Notes under the pieces: generated by a model
Told to the model about the DNA's origin: nothing
Database searches by the model: none
The model's input: only the letters and a program-made list of their open reading frames with translations
Program-made: the position numbers and the translations under genes
Origin: Akkermansia muciniphila
GTDB taxonomy: Bacteria > Verrucomicrobiota > Verrucomicrobiia > Limisphaerales > SXTU01
Reading direction: 5' to 3'
Length of the DNA: 64,000 nucleotides
Assembly: GCA_945874145.1 (NCBI GenBank)
Contig: CAMCFN010000016.1
Location: 1-64,000, forward strand
Part shown: in pieces, positions 18,206-27,668 of the stretch
Position numbering within the stretch: position 1 is the first letter of the stretch
Layout of the letters: each line of letters begins with the position of its first letter

Positions 18206-18714
18206 TTCAGCTCCTTCTTACTCAACAGGATGACGCCCACCATCGCCACGAGCAGGAGGACGGAGACGATTTCAAAGGGGAGGAGGAACTGGCCCTTGGT
18301 AAACAGTTCGAGGCCGAGCGCCTTGGTGTCACCGATGACGCTGGGGTTGGCGGCTTGTTCCAAGTCGCCGCCCCAGATGGTGCGCATCAGCAGGAAGCCC
18401 AAGCCCAGCACCGAGCCCATGCCGGTCACGATGCCGAAGAGGTTGATCTTCCGGCGCTGCTCCTCCTTGAGGTCGAGGAGCATGATGACGAAGAGGAAGA
18501 GCACCATCACCGCTCCCGCATAGACGAGGATTTGCACCGCCGCGAGAAAGAAGGCGTTGAGCAGCACGAAGAGGCCGGCCATCGCGCAGATGGTCAGCAC
18601 GAGGAACATCGCGCTCGTGACCGGGTTGCGGCTGAACGGATTGGCCACCACCAGCGCGCCGAAGAGGAGCGTCAGGAAGGCGAAGAGGTAAAAGAGGATG
18701 TCGGGAAATGCCAT
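18202..18714 (-). CDS. nuoJ: NADH-quinone oxidoreductase subunit J
   Basis: 170 residues, five predicted membrane helices. [29 protein letters not shown] is the hallmark segment of NuoJ (shown here only as a landmark at residues ~50-80), with the [13 protein letters not shown] core. Overlaps nuoK by 4 bases and lies 9 bases after nuoI. Confidence 0.95.
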   Translation of the reverse strand: MAFPDILFYLFAFLTLLFGALVVANPFSRNPVTSAMFLVLTICAMAGLFVLLNAFFLAAVQILVYAGAVMVLFLFVIMLLDLKEEQRRKINLFGIVTGMGSVLGLGFLLMRTIWGGDLEQAANPSVIGDTKALGLELFTKGQFLLPFEIVSVLLLVAMVGVILLSKKELK

Positions 18715-18723
18715 GTGCGATGC

Positions 18724-19281
18724 CTAGACTTTCACCGGAAAGGTTTCCTGCTCCTTCGCCTCGTCCAGCTTGTGCTTCCACTTCTGGATGCCGGGGTGCG
18801 TGCCGCCGAGGGCGAGGAGCTTCTCCTTGTCGTAAATCATCTCGCTGCGCGCGAGGCCAGTGAGCGAGAAGTCGCTCTTCAGGAAGATGGCTTCCTCGGG
18901 GCAGACTTCCTGGCAGAGCCCGCAGAAGATGCACCGGAGCATGTTGATTTCGAACTCCTCCGGCATCTTCTCCGCGTTGGTGCGGTCGGCGGGCTTGCCG
19001 GTCGGGCCGGGCGGAGTGATGCGGATGGCCTTGGGCGGGCAGACGAATTCGCAGAGCTGGCAAGAGACGCACTTGGTCGCACCGTCCTGGTCGCGCACGA
19101 GATACGGCGCGCCACGGTAGCCGGGCAGCACCTTGGTCGGTTCCTCGGGATACTGCTGGGTGACGGGCGTCTTGGTGGTGAGAGTGTTGAGGAAATGGCG
19201 CGAAGTGACCTTCAGCCCGCCAATGAGGGCCGGCAGATAGAGCCGCTCAAACCAAGTCAGTTCGTTGCGTTTGACAATCAT
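18724..19281 (-). CDS. nuoI: NADH-quinone oxidoreductase subunit I (two 4Fe-4S clusters)
   Basis: 185 residues. Two ferredoxin motifs carry clusters N6a and N6b: CVSCQLCEFVCPPKAI and CIFCGLCQEVCPEEAI. The flanking YRGAPYLVRDQDG and FEINMLRCIFCG are typical of bacterial NuoI. It passes electrons from the peripheral arm toward quinone. In frame and spacing it fits the operon (13 bases after nuoH, 9 before nuoJ). Confidence 0.96.
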   Translation of the reverse strand: MIVKRNELTWFERLYLPALIGGLKVTSRHFLNTLTTKTPVTQQYPEEPTKVLPGYRGAPYLVRDQDGATKCVSCQLCEFVCPPKAIRITPPGPTGKPADRTNAEKMPEEFEINMLRCIFCGLCQEVCPEEAIFLKSDFSLTGLARSEMIYDKEKLLALGGTHPGIQKWKHKLDEAKEQETFPVKV

Positions 19282-19294
19282 GGTCGCGCGTCGG

Positions 19295-20437
19295 TCAACG
19301 GTTGGTCAGCGCCAGCACGGCGGCAGTTAAGATGATGTTCGCCAGCGCCAGCGGTATCATCCGACGCCAGCCGAGGTCCATCAACTGGTCGTAGCGGAAC
19401 CGCGGGAGCATCCAGCGAATCCAAATGAAGGTGAACATGAACCCGAGCATCTTCGCCATGAAGATACCGATGTGCAGGAGGCCCTTCCACCACTCGCCGT
19501 CAGCAGGCGCGACATCAAGGCCGAGGAAGGGCAGCGTCCAGCCGCCGAGGAAGAGCGTCGTCATCATGGCCGCACCGGCGAACATGTTCGCGTATTCGCC
19601 GATGAAGAACATGCCGAACTTCATCGAGCTGTATTCCGTGTGGTAACCGCTGACGAGTTCGGACTCGGACTCCGCCATGTCGAAGGGCAGACGGTTCGTT
19701 TCCGCGAGGGCGGAGATGAAGAAAATCAAGAAGGAGATGACACCGCACGGGATGAGCAGCAGCGATTGCGCGCTGAAGCCGCCGCCGAAGATGGGCAGGA
19801 CGTTCCAGCCGTTCTGCGCCTGGTGCTCGATGATTTTGCCGAGGTTCAGGTCACCGACGACTAGGAAGACAGGGATGACGCTCATGCCCATCGCGATTTC
19901 GTAGGAAATCATCTGCGCGCTGGCGCGGATGCCGCCGAGGAAGGGAAACTTCGAGTTCGCCGCGTAACCCGCCAGCACGATGCCATACACGCCGAGCGAC
20001 ACGATGCCGAAGGTGTAGAGGATGCCGACGTTCAGGTCCGCGATGACCATCTTCTGCGCGCCGAGCGTGGAGCCGAACGGAATCACCGCGATGACGAGGA
20101 ACGCCGGCACGAGCGAGATGGCCGGTGCGAGCCAGAAGTAAATCTTCCGCACATGGGCGGGGGTGAAGTCTTCCTTGATGAAGCTCTTCACGCCGTCCAC
20201 CAGCGGATGCCAGAAGCCGAGCTTGGTGAGGAACGGTCCGAGGACCGGGATGCTGCCGATGAGCGGGAGGTTCACCCGGTTCGGCCCCACGCGGTCTTGG
20301 ATGAGGGCTGAGACCTTGCGCTCCGCGAGCACCGCGTAGGCGACGAGCGTGAGCAGCGGCCCCAGCACGCACGCAATCTTCAGCAGCGTGAAGAACACGA
20401 ACTGCGTCTGCGGACTTAATGAATCAAGCCAAGCCAT
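19295..20437 (-). CDS. nuoH: NADH-quinone oxidoreductase subunit H
   Basis: 380 residues, eight-helix membrane subunit that forms the quinone chamber with NuoB and NuoD. Diagnostic parts are ERKVSALIQDRVGPNRV, GIRASAQMISYEIAMGMS, AETNRLPFDMAESESELVSGYHTEYSSMKFG (core ETNRLPFDMAESESELV) and the C-terminal RFRYDQLMDLGWRRMIPLAL. Normal length, 6 bases after nuoG. Confidence 0.96.
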   Translation of the reverse strand: MAWLDSLSPQTQFVFFTLLKIACVLGPLLTLVAYAVLAERKVSALIQDRVGPNRVNLPLIGSIPVLGPFLTKLGFWHPLVDGVKSFIKEDFTPAHVRKIYFWLAPAISLVPAFLVIAVIPFGSTLGAQKMVIADLNVGILYTFGIVSLGVYGIVLAGYAANSKFPFLGGIRASAQMISYEIAMGMSVIPVFLVVGDLNLGKIIEHQAQNGWNVLPIFGGGFSAQSLLLIPCGVISFLIFFISALAETNRLPFDMAESESELVSGYHTEYSSMKFGMFFIGEYANMFAGAAMMTTLFLGGWTLPFLGLDVAPADGEWWKGLLHIGIFMAKMLGFMFTFIWIRWMLPRFRYDQLMDLGWRRMIPLALANIILTAAVLALTNR

Positions 20438-20443
20438 GGAAAA

Positions 20444-22192
20444 CTAGATTTGCACCGTCACGCCCGTGTCGCCGAGTTTCGCCCACTCCAGTCCCGCGAA
20501 GCCGGGGACTTCGTGCGCCATCTGGTTGAACAAGCCTTCGATGGTCGAGAAGCCGTTCTGACCGGTGACGTTGTGGACGAGCTCGTGGAGGAATTCCCAC
20601 TCGGGCCGGGCGTCGCCGGGGGCTTCGACGGCCTTCATGAACTTTTGCACGCGGCCCTTCACGTTCACGAACGTGCCGCGCTTCTCGACGTGCGCGCAGC
20701 CGGGCAGGACGAAGTGCGCGGCGGCGGTCGTCGCGTTCGGAAGGATGTCACTGACGATGAGCGTGTCCAACTTCGCGAGCAGGTCCGCGCCGATGCCGTG
20801 TTTGGTCACATCCTCGCCGAAGACGATGAGCGTGCGGATGCTGCCGCTGCGGATGCCCTCGGCGATCTTCGCGAGGTTTGCGCCAAGCTGCGGGCCGCTG
20901 ATGCCGGTGAGCCGCGCGCCGTTGGAGTTCGGGTTCTTGTCCGCGTTGACGAGCAGCTTGTCACCCTCGCCGTTGCGGGCGACGGAGTCGGTCAGCGCGT
21001 TGAACTTCTTGGCGAGCTTGGACAGCAGCCAGAGTTCCTCGGTCGTCTGCCGCGCACTGGCGACGATGGCCACGCTGGAGCTCGGGGCAGAGGCGAGCTT
21101 TGCGGAAATGCCCTTGAGCGCGGTGGGCCAAGCGACTTCCAACATTCCGCGTTCCGCAATCCGCATTCCACATTTCTGGAGCCGGTCCGCGCGGCCAATC
21201 CACTTGTAGTTGAGGCGGCCTGAGTCGCACATCCACGTCGAGTTGACCGCGTCGTTCTGGCGCGGCTCGTAGCGATAGACCTTCTCCTCGCGCGAGCCGA
21301 CGACGATGTTGCAACCGGTGCCGCAGCTCGTGCAGAGCGACTTCGTCTCCTTCATGAACCACACGCGCATCTGGAAGCGGAAGTCCTTCGAGGTGAGCGC
21401 GCCTACCGGGCAGATGTCCACTGTGTTGAGCGTATAGTTGTTGTCGAACTTGCCCTCGGCCCACGCGGCGATGGTGTTGTAGCTGCCGCGATTGACGATG
21501 CCGAGCGCGTCATCGCCAGCGATGTCCTTGGTGAAACGGATGCAGCGGGTGCAAAGGACGCAGCGCTCGTCGTCGAGCACGATGCGCGGACCGAGGTCCA
21601 CGGCCTTGGGCTTGTGGACCTTCGCCTCGACAAAGCGGCTCTCGGCCTGGCCGTGCTGCACGGAGTATTCCTGCAACTTGCACTCGCCCGCTTGGTCGCA
21701 GATGGGGCAGTCGAGCGGGTGATTGATAAGGAGCGATTCCAGCACCGCCTCGCGCATCTGTTTCGTCGCGGGAGAATTCGGGTAAATCTCCATGCCCGGC
21801 GAGATGGGCGTGGCGCACGCGATGGCTCCGCGCGGCGTGGTCGGCTCGTAGGGCAGCACCGACTTCGCAATCTTCGGGGTGCCGTCCTCGTTGAGCACCG
21901 GCTTGCGGTCCGGGCCCATCTGCGGCGTGCCGAACTCGACGAGGCACATGCGGCAGTTGCCGGCGATGGGGAGCTTCGGGTGGTAGCAGTAGTGCGGCAC
22001 CTCATGCGCCGCGAGCTGGCAGGCCTGAAGCATCGTGGTGGGCTGCGGCTTGCCCTGCCAGTCGGGCATCATCTTCGGCACCTCGATTTCGCGCCCGTCC
22101 ACCTTGATTTTGATTTTGTCGGAGGGCGGCGGCGGAGCCGGCGCAGCGGTGGGCGCGGCGGGCTTGGCTTCAGTTGTCGCGGGGGCGGACAT
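20444..22192 (-). CDS. nuoG: NADH-quinone oxidoreductase subunit G (short form)
   Basis: 582 residues, shorter than Escherichia coli NuoG (~900). After a Pro/Ala-rich N-terminus (about residues 3-23) comes the 2Fe-2S domain (HYCYHPKLPIAGNCRMCLVEF, IACATP), the His-ligated cluster region HPLDCPICDQAGECKLQEY, the 4Fe-4S motif CVLCTRCIRF with DICPVGALT, and the molybdopterin-oxidoreductase start CTSCGTGCNIVVG. The C-terminal part is a truncated molybdopterin-like domain. Residues around RLQKCGMRIAERGMLEVAW are encoded by a heptamer-like repeat (21144-21171) not expected in a conserved protein. Carries electrons from NuoF/E to NuoI. Confidence 0.93.
   Translation of the reverse strand: MSAPATTEAKPAAPTAAPAPPPPSDKIKIKVDGREIEVPKMMPDWQGKPQPTTMLQACQLAAHEVPHYCYHPKLPIAGNCRMCLVEFGTPQMGPDRKPVLNEDGTPKIAKSVLPYEPTTPRGAIACATPISPGMEIYPNSPATKQMREAVLESLLINHPLDCPICDQAGECKLQEYSVQHGQAESRFVEAKVHKPKAVDLGPRIVLDDERCVLCTRCIRFTKDIAGDDALGIVNRGSYNTIAAWAEGKFDNNYTLNTVDICPVGALTSKDFRFQMRVWFMKETKSLCTSCGTGCNIVVGSREEKVYRYEPRQNDAVNSTWMCDSGRLNYKWIGRADRLQKCGMRIAERGMLEVAWPTALKGISAKLASAPSSSVAIVASARQTTEELWLLSKLAKKFNALTDSVARNGEGDKLLVNADKNPNSNGARLTGISGPQLGANLAKIAEGIRSGSIRTLIVFGEDVTKHGIGADLLAKLDTLIVSDILPNATTAAAHFVLPGCAHVEKRGTFVNVKGRVQKFMKAVEAPGDARPEWEFLHELVHNVTGQNGFSTIEGLFNQMAHEVPGFAGLEWAKLGDTGVTVQI
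21144..21171. repeat. Four imperfect 7-bp tandem units inside nuoG
   Basis: On the plus strand the units read ATTCCGC, GTTCCGC, AATCCGC, ATTCCAC; the nuoG strand reads variants of GCGGAAT. The array lies in frame with nuoG and encodes part of CGMRIAERGM. Four 7-base units are 28 bases, so an insertion could keep the frame only together with another length change. Confidence 0.7.
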
Positions 22193-22197
22193 GGAAA

Positions 22198-23592
<1,395 letters not shown>

Positions 23593-23642
23593 GGCGGCTT
23601 GACTCTCAGTTGGAAATCCCTACTCTGCACCGCGCTACGGCC

Positions 23643-23716
23643 TGCCCGATGGTGTAATGGTAGCACAACAGTCTCTGAATCTGTTTGTCATGGTTCAAAT
23701 CCATGTCGGGCAACCA
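23643..23716 (+). tRNA. tRNA-Gln, anticodon CTG
   Basis: A 74-base gene with encoded CCA. Acceptor TGCCCGA pairs perfectly with TCGGGCA, followed by discriminator A and CCA (23714-23716). The D-arm contains AATGGTAGCA, the anticodon loop reads CTCTGAA (T33, anticodon CTG), and the T-arm is CATGG, TTCAAAT, CCATG. The anticodon stem has one T-T mismatch next to the loop. The tRNA lies on the plus strand in the gap between nuoE and nuoF, so the nuo transcript would carry its antisense copy. Confidence 0.95.
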
Positions 23717-23721
23717 CGGCT

Positions 23722-24213
23722 TCATTTCGACTTCCCCTTCGCGACGATTTCATCCGCCTGCGCGGGCGTGACCTTCGGCAGCAAATCCTCGTTCAGCAGC
23801 ACCACCGGTGCGTTGCCGCAGTCCGCGAGGCACTCGACGAACTCCACGGTGAACTTCCCGTCCGGCGTGGTCTGGGGCGCGTGCTTTTGGGCGTCGAGGC
23901 CGAGCTTCGAGCAGAAGTGCGTGCGCAGCTCGCCGCTGCCGGCCAGCGCGCAGCTCAACGTGCGGCAGACCTTGATGTGCGTTTTGCCGAGCGGCTCCTG
24001 CCGGAACATCGGGTAGAACGTGACCAGCTCGAAGACGTTGATGGGTTGGAGGCCGAGCTTCCGGGCGGTCCACTCCACGGCGTCGCGCGAGATGTAGCCG
24101 AAGTGCTCCTGCAACGCGTGCAGGAACATGAGCGACGCGCTCCGCTTCTGCGGGTAGTGCGTGACCAGCTCGTCGAGCTGGGCTTCCAAGTTGGCGGGGA
24201 CGGCGAAGCTCAT
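23722..24213 (-). CDS. nuoE: NADH-quinone oxidoreductase subunit E (2Fe-2S)
   Basis: 163 residues, thioredoxin-like 2Fe-2S subunit (cluster N1a). Ligand motifs are VCRTLSCALAG (C-x4-C) and VECLADCGNAP (C-x3-C). Upstream, FGYISRDAVEWTARKLGL and VTFYPMFRQEPLGK are typical of NuoE. Its start overlaps the nuoD stop by 4 bases. The 3' end lies 5 bases from the CCA of the antisense tRNA-Gln. Confidence 0.95.
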   Translation of the reverse strand: MSFAVPANLEAQLDELVTHYPQKRSASLMFLHALQEHFGYISRDAVEWTARKLGLQPINVFELVTFYPMFRQEPLGKTHIKVCRTLSCALAGSGELRTHFCSKLGLDAQKHAPQTTPDGKFTVEFVECLADCGNAPVVLLNEDLLPKVTPAQADEIVAKGKSK

Positions 24214-25529
24214 CGGTCACATTCTCCCATCACAAAATCAATCGAGCCTAGGATGCTCACCGCGTCGCTCATCATGTGGCCGGGCAGCACGTGCGGCAGG
24301 ATGCTCAGGTTGCAGAACGATGGCGCGCGTATCTTCAGCCGATACGGCGTGCCGCCGCCGCGCGAGTTGATGTAGAAGCCCAGCTCGCCCTTCGGGTTCT
24401 CCGCGCCGAAATAGACTTCGCCGGCCGGCGCGTTTACACCCTGCGTCACCAGCATGAACTGGTGAATCAGCTCTTCCATGCTCGTGAGCACCTTGTCCTT
24501 CGCGGGCAAAACGATTTTGCCGTCGGGCACGTTGATGGGCTCCTTCGCTTCGTTGTCGCCGCCGCCGGGCAGCTTGGCGAGACATTGGCGGATGAGGCGC
24601 ACGCTCTGGCGCATCTCCTCCATGCGGACAAGGTAGCGGTCGTAGCTGTCGCCGACGGAGCCGACCGGCACCTCGAAATCCAGCTCGCCATAGACGAGAT
24701 ACGGATGCGCCTTGCGCACGTCGTAATCCACGCCGCTGCCACGCAGGTTCGGGCCGGTGAGACCGTAATCAATCGCGTCCGCCGCCGAGATGATGCCGAC
24801 GTTCCGCGTGCGGTCCACGAAGATGCGGTTGCGCGTGAGCAGTGTCTCGGACTCGGCGAAGTTGACTTCCACCTCATCGCAGAACTTGCGCAGCGACTCC
24901 GCCCAGCCCGGCGGCAAGTCGCGCGAAAGCCCGCCGATGCGCGTGTAGCTCGTCGTGAACCGCGCGCCCGTGAGCCGTTCGATGAGCGAGTAAATCTTCT
25001 CCCGCTCCGTGAACGTGTGCAGGAAGACCGTGAGTGCGCCGATGTCCATCGCGAACGCGCCGAGGCCCAGCAAGTGCGCCGAGATGCGGGCCATCTCGCA
25101 GCAGATGACGCGGATGTATTGGCAGCGCGGCGGGAGTTGCTTTTCGATGCCAAGGAGCTTTTCCACCGCCAGTGCGTAGGCGACGTTGTTCGCCAGCGGC
25201 GCGAGGTAGTCCAGCCGGTCCGTGTAAGGGATGAACTGGGTGTAGGTCATGTTCTCGGCGATTTTCTCGTCGCCGCGATGCAGATAACCCACGTCCGGGG
25301 TGGCCTTCGTGATGATTTCGCCATCCAGCTCCAGCACGATGCGCAACACGCCGTGCGTGGACGGGTGCGACGGCCCCATGTTGAGCACCATTTTCTCGCC
25401 GTGCAGCTCGCCGTCGTCTCCGCCGGTGGACGGAGCGGACGCGGGCACGACCTCCGGCATGAGCGACTTGGCTCCTGCCGCCACGCGGGAGGCGGGGTCG
25501 CGGAATTCGATGGTTTGAGCGGTGGCCAT
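24210..25529 (-). CDS. nuoD: NADH-quinone oxidoreductase subunit D
   Basis: 439 residues; the N-terminal ~45 residues are an extension rich in Pro/Ala/Gly, and the 49-kDa core begins at LNMGPSHPSTHGVLRI. The quinone-site pair HPSTHG is present, as are GYLHRGDEKIAEN, YTDRLDYLAPLANN and the C-terminal DFVMGECDR. It forms the quinone pocket with NuoB and NuoH. Four bases after nuoC, overlaps nuoE by 4. Confidence 0.96.
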   Translation of the reverse strand: MATAQTIEFRDPASRVAAGAKSLMPEVVPASAPSTGGDDGELHGEKMVLNMGPSHPSTHGVLRIVLELDGEIITKATPDVGYLHRGDEKIAENMTYTQFIPYTDRLDYLAPLANNVAYALAVEKLLGIEKQLPPRCQYIRVICCEMARISAHLLGLGAFAMDIGALTVFLHTFTEREKIYSLIERLTGARFTTSYTRIGGLSRDLPPGWAESLRKFCDEVEVNFAESETLLTRNRIFVDRTRNVGIISAADAIDYGLTGPNLRGSGVDYDVRKAHPYLVYGELDFEVPVGSVGDSYDRYLVRMEEMRQSVRLIRQCLAKLPGGGDNEAKEPINVPDGKIVLPAKDKVLTSMEELIHQFMLVTQGVNAPAGEVYFGAENPKGELGFYINSRGGGTPYRLKIRAPSFCNLSILPHVLPGHMMSDAVSILGSIDFVMGECDR

Positions 25530-25533
25530 GAAA

Positions 25534-26112
25534 TCAATTCTCCGGCACGCGCACGCGCGGCTCGCGAGCGATGCTGTCCTTGCCGCCCGCGACCGTGACG
25601 AACGGCCCGCCTTCCAGCGGCGCGGGCTTGGTGAACGCCACGTCCGGCAAGTCCGTCGGCTTGCCCGCGAGCGGGAAGTCCTTCCGCAACGGGAAATACG
25701 GGTAGCCGTCCCACATCAGGATGCGGCGCAAGTCGGGATGCCCACGGAAGCGGACGCCCATCATGTCGTAGGCCTCGCGCTCATGCCAGTCAGCCCCGCG
25801 CCAGACACCCGTGACCGTGGGCAACTCGGACTTCTCCTCGCTGACTTCGGTTTTGATGCGCAGATAGCAGCCGTGGCCGGTGCCGTAAAGCTCGTAAACC
25901 AGCGTCCAACGCGGGTCTTCGCCGTAGTTATCAATGCTCGTGAGGTCCAAAAGCATGTCGTAGCTCAGGGACTTCTTCGCGAACTCGCAGACCTCCGCGA
26001 TGCGCTCGGCATCGGCCAGCTTCAGCGTAACTTCGCCGCGAAACTCGCTCGGCGCGGACAGCAGTTCACCAAACTTGGTTTTCAACTGGTTGGCTAGATC
26101 GAGCGCGCTCAC
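25534..26112 (-). CDS. nuoC: NADH-quinone oxidoreductase subunit C
   Basis: 192 residues, 30-kDa subunit. LLDLTSIDNYG, YELYGTGHGCYLRIKTEV and the signature ADWHEREAYDMMGVRFRGHPDLRRILM followed by YPLRKDFPL-like YFPLRKDFPLAG are classical. Separate from NuoD, not fused. The start is a GTG (26112); bases upstream on the coding strand are pyrimidine-rich and give no good ribosome-binding site. Separated from nuoB by 109 bases that contain an inverted repeat. Confidence 0.95.
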   Translation of the reverse strand: MSALDLANQLKTKFGELLSAPSEFRGEVTLKLADAERIAEVCEFAKKSLSYDMLLDLTSIDNYGEDPRWTLVYELYGTGHGCYLRIKTEVSEEKSELPTVTGVWRGADWHEREAYDMMGVRFRGHPDLRRILMWDGYPYFPLRKDFPLAGKPTDLPDVAFTKPAPLEGGPFVTVAGGKDSIAREPRVRVPEN

Positions 26113-26127
26113 GGTCAGGAGGGGAGG

Positions 26128-26200
26128 AATTTACAAGGAGGGCAGGAGAAAAGAGCGGAACGGGCAGTTCATTCCTGCCTTCCTGCTCTCCTTATAAATT
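26128..26200. repeat. Imperfect inverted repeat in the nuoB-nuoC gap
   Basis: The left arm (26128-26148, starting AATTTACAAGGAGGGCAGGA) and the reverse complement of the right arm (ending at 26200, AATTTATAAGGAGAGCAGGA) match at 18 of 20 positions. The transcript of the nuo operon would fold here into a long stem. It could be an mRNA processing or stability element, or a dispersed intergenic repeat; the arms contain purine-rich AAGGAG motifs on the plus strand only. Confidence 0.65.
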
Positions 26201-26221
26201 TGTTCCCTGCGTTTCATTGCT

Positions 26222-26716
<495 letters not shown>

Positions 26717-26752
26717 GGCGGAAGCACGCGGAAATTGTCCGCGAACACGCCA

Positions 26753-26780
26753 AGTAAAGCACCGGAAAGGCACGCGGCAA
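26753..26780 (-). promoter_or_regulatory. Candidate sigma-70-type promoter of the nuo operon
   Basis: On the minus strand TTGCCG (26780-26775) and TTTACT (26758-26753) are separated by 16 bases. This would start transcription near 26746, about 30 bases before nuoB. The match to consensus is moderate. A CRP-like palindrome lies 5 bases further upstream. Confidence 0.35.
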
Positions 26781-26785
26781 GTGTT

Positions 26786-26803
26786 TTGTGATTTTTTTCA
26801 CAA
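26786..26803. promoter_or_regulatory. CRP/FNR-like operator upstream of nuoB
   Basis: TTGTGATTTTTTTCACAA is a perfect palindrome of the form TGTGA-N6-TCACA, the consensus of CRP-family regulators. It is centred about 78 bases before the nuoB start and just upstream of a candidate -35 box, a position suited to activation. Which CRP/FNR-family protein would bind is unknown. Confidence 0.6.
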
Positions 26804-26987
26804 GCGGCTTACCGGCCGGGTGCATTCCGAGACAGGGAGGCGACTGAGCAGGTCAACTCTGAGGTTTCCCTGTGCAGGTGAACAAGTTACGGTCACGTAA
26901 TGAACTCTTGGTTGGCGCGATGGCGCGCATGTTTTCTGGCCGCGTGGACCTTTGCAATGTGAAGGATTGGCCGCTGCGGCTGGCCGA

Positions 26988-27560
26988 ATGAACGTCCTCG
27001 TTCTCTATGCGCACGACTGACGGCATGACACGTTGGGCTGTGCGATCAATCCAGTGGTGAACACGCCGGGGTGGACGCGCTTGCCCGTGAGGGGGGGGTG
27101 CGCTTGACCCAAAACCGCGTCACCACCTCCATCTGCGGCGTGAGCCGGGTGCTGGACGAACTGGCTCGGCAGGGCGTGCTGGACAAGACCCTCGTCAGCT
27201 TCCCCACGGACAATGGCTACTTCCACGCCGAGCACTGGTGGGCGGACAAGTGCTATCCCTGCGAGGAAAGCATCCGCGTGCCGCTCACTGTGCGCGATCC
27301 GCGCATGGCCCGAGACCGACGCGGCGGAACCAATGACGACTTCACCCTGAACGTGGACTTCATCCCCGCTTCGGAGGCGCTGATCCGAAAGGACACCAAG
27401 TATCTCTTATCTCTTCTGGCCGGACTTCAAGCACGAGGAGCTCTTTGACCTGCGGGCCGACCCGTTCGAGGAGCGCAACCTCGCAGCCGACCCGTCGCAA
27501 CAGTCGAAACTGGCCGAACTGCGCAAGCGTTTCGCCGAACTCAAGGCCGCAGCGAAATAG
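26988..27560 (+). pseudogene. Sulfatase pseudogene with in-frame stop, frameshifts and internal deletions
   Basis: ATG 26988 gives MNVLVLYAHD, then TGA at 27018, then [16 protein letters not shown] in the same frame: the standard sulfatase N-terminus with a stop where Trp or Gln is expected. Near 27069 the reading shifts to the frame [25 protein letters not shown], which holds the catalytic Cys motif CGVSR. It jumps directly to [15 protein letters not shown] and DNGYFHAEH, so the central part is missing. A second gap precedes [11 protein letters not shown], and near 27400 the frame shifts again to [21 protein letters not shown], ending at TAG 27558-27560. About 190 of the ~480 residues of such enzymes remain. 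Confidence 0.88.
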
Positions 27561-27668
27561 CTTCTGGACCGCGCTTGGGTCGGCATTCCAAGGCTGGATT
27601 GCATATCGGCAAGATTGCGCTCGGTCCGGAACTCCTCCAGACTCGGCCCCAAGCTACTTGCTGAATTC

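Noticed and set aside
27018-27020. TGA in the sulfatase remnant as a selenocysteine codon
   Set aside because: Further frameshifts and deletions follow, no SECIS-like hairpin is evident just after it, and sulfatases have no Sec at this place.
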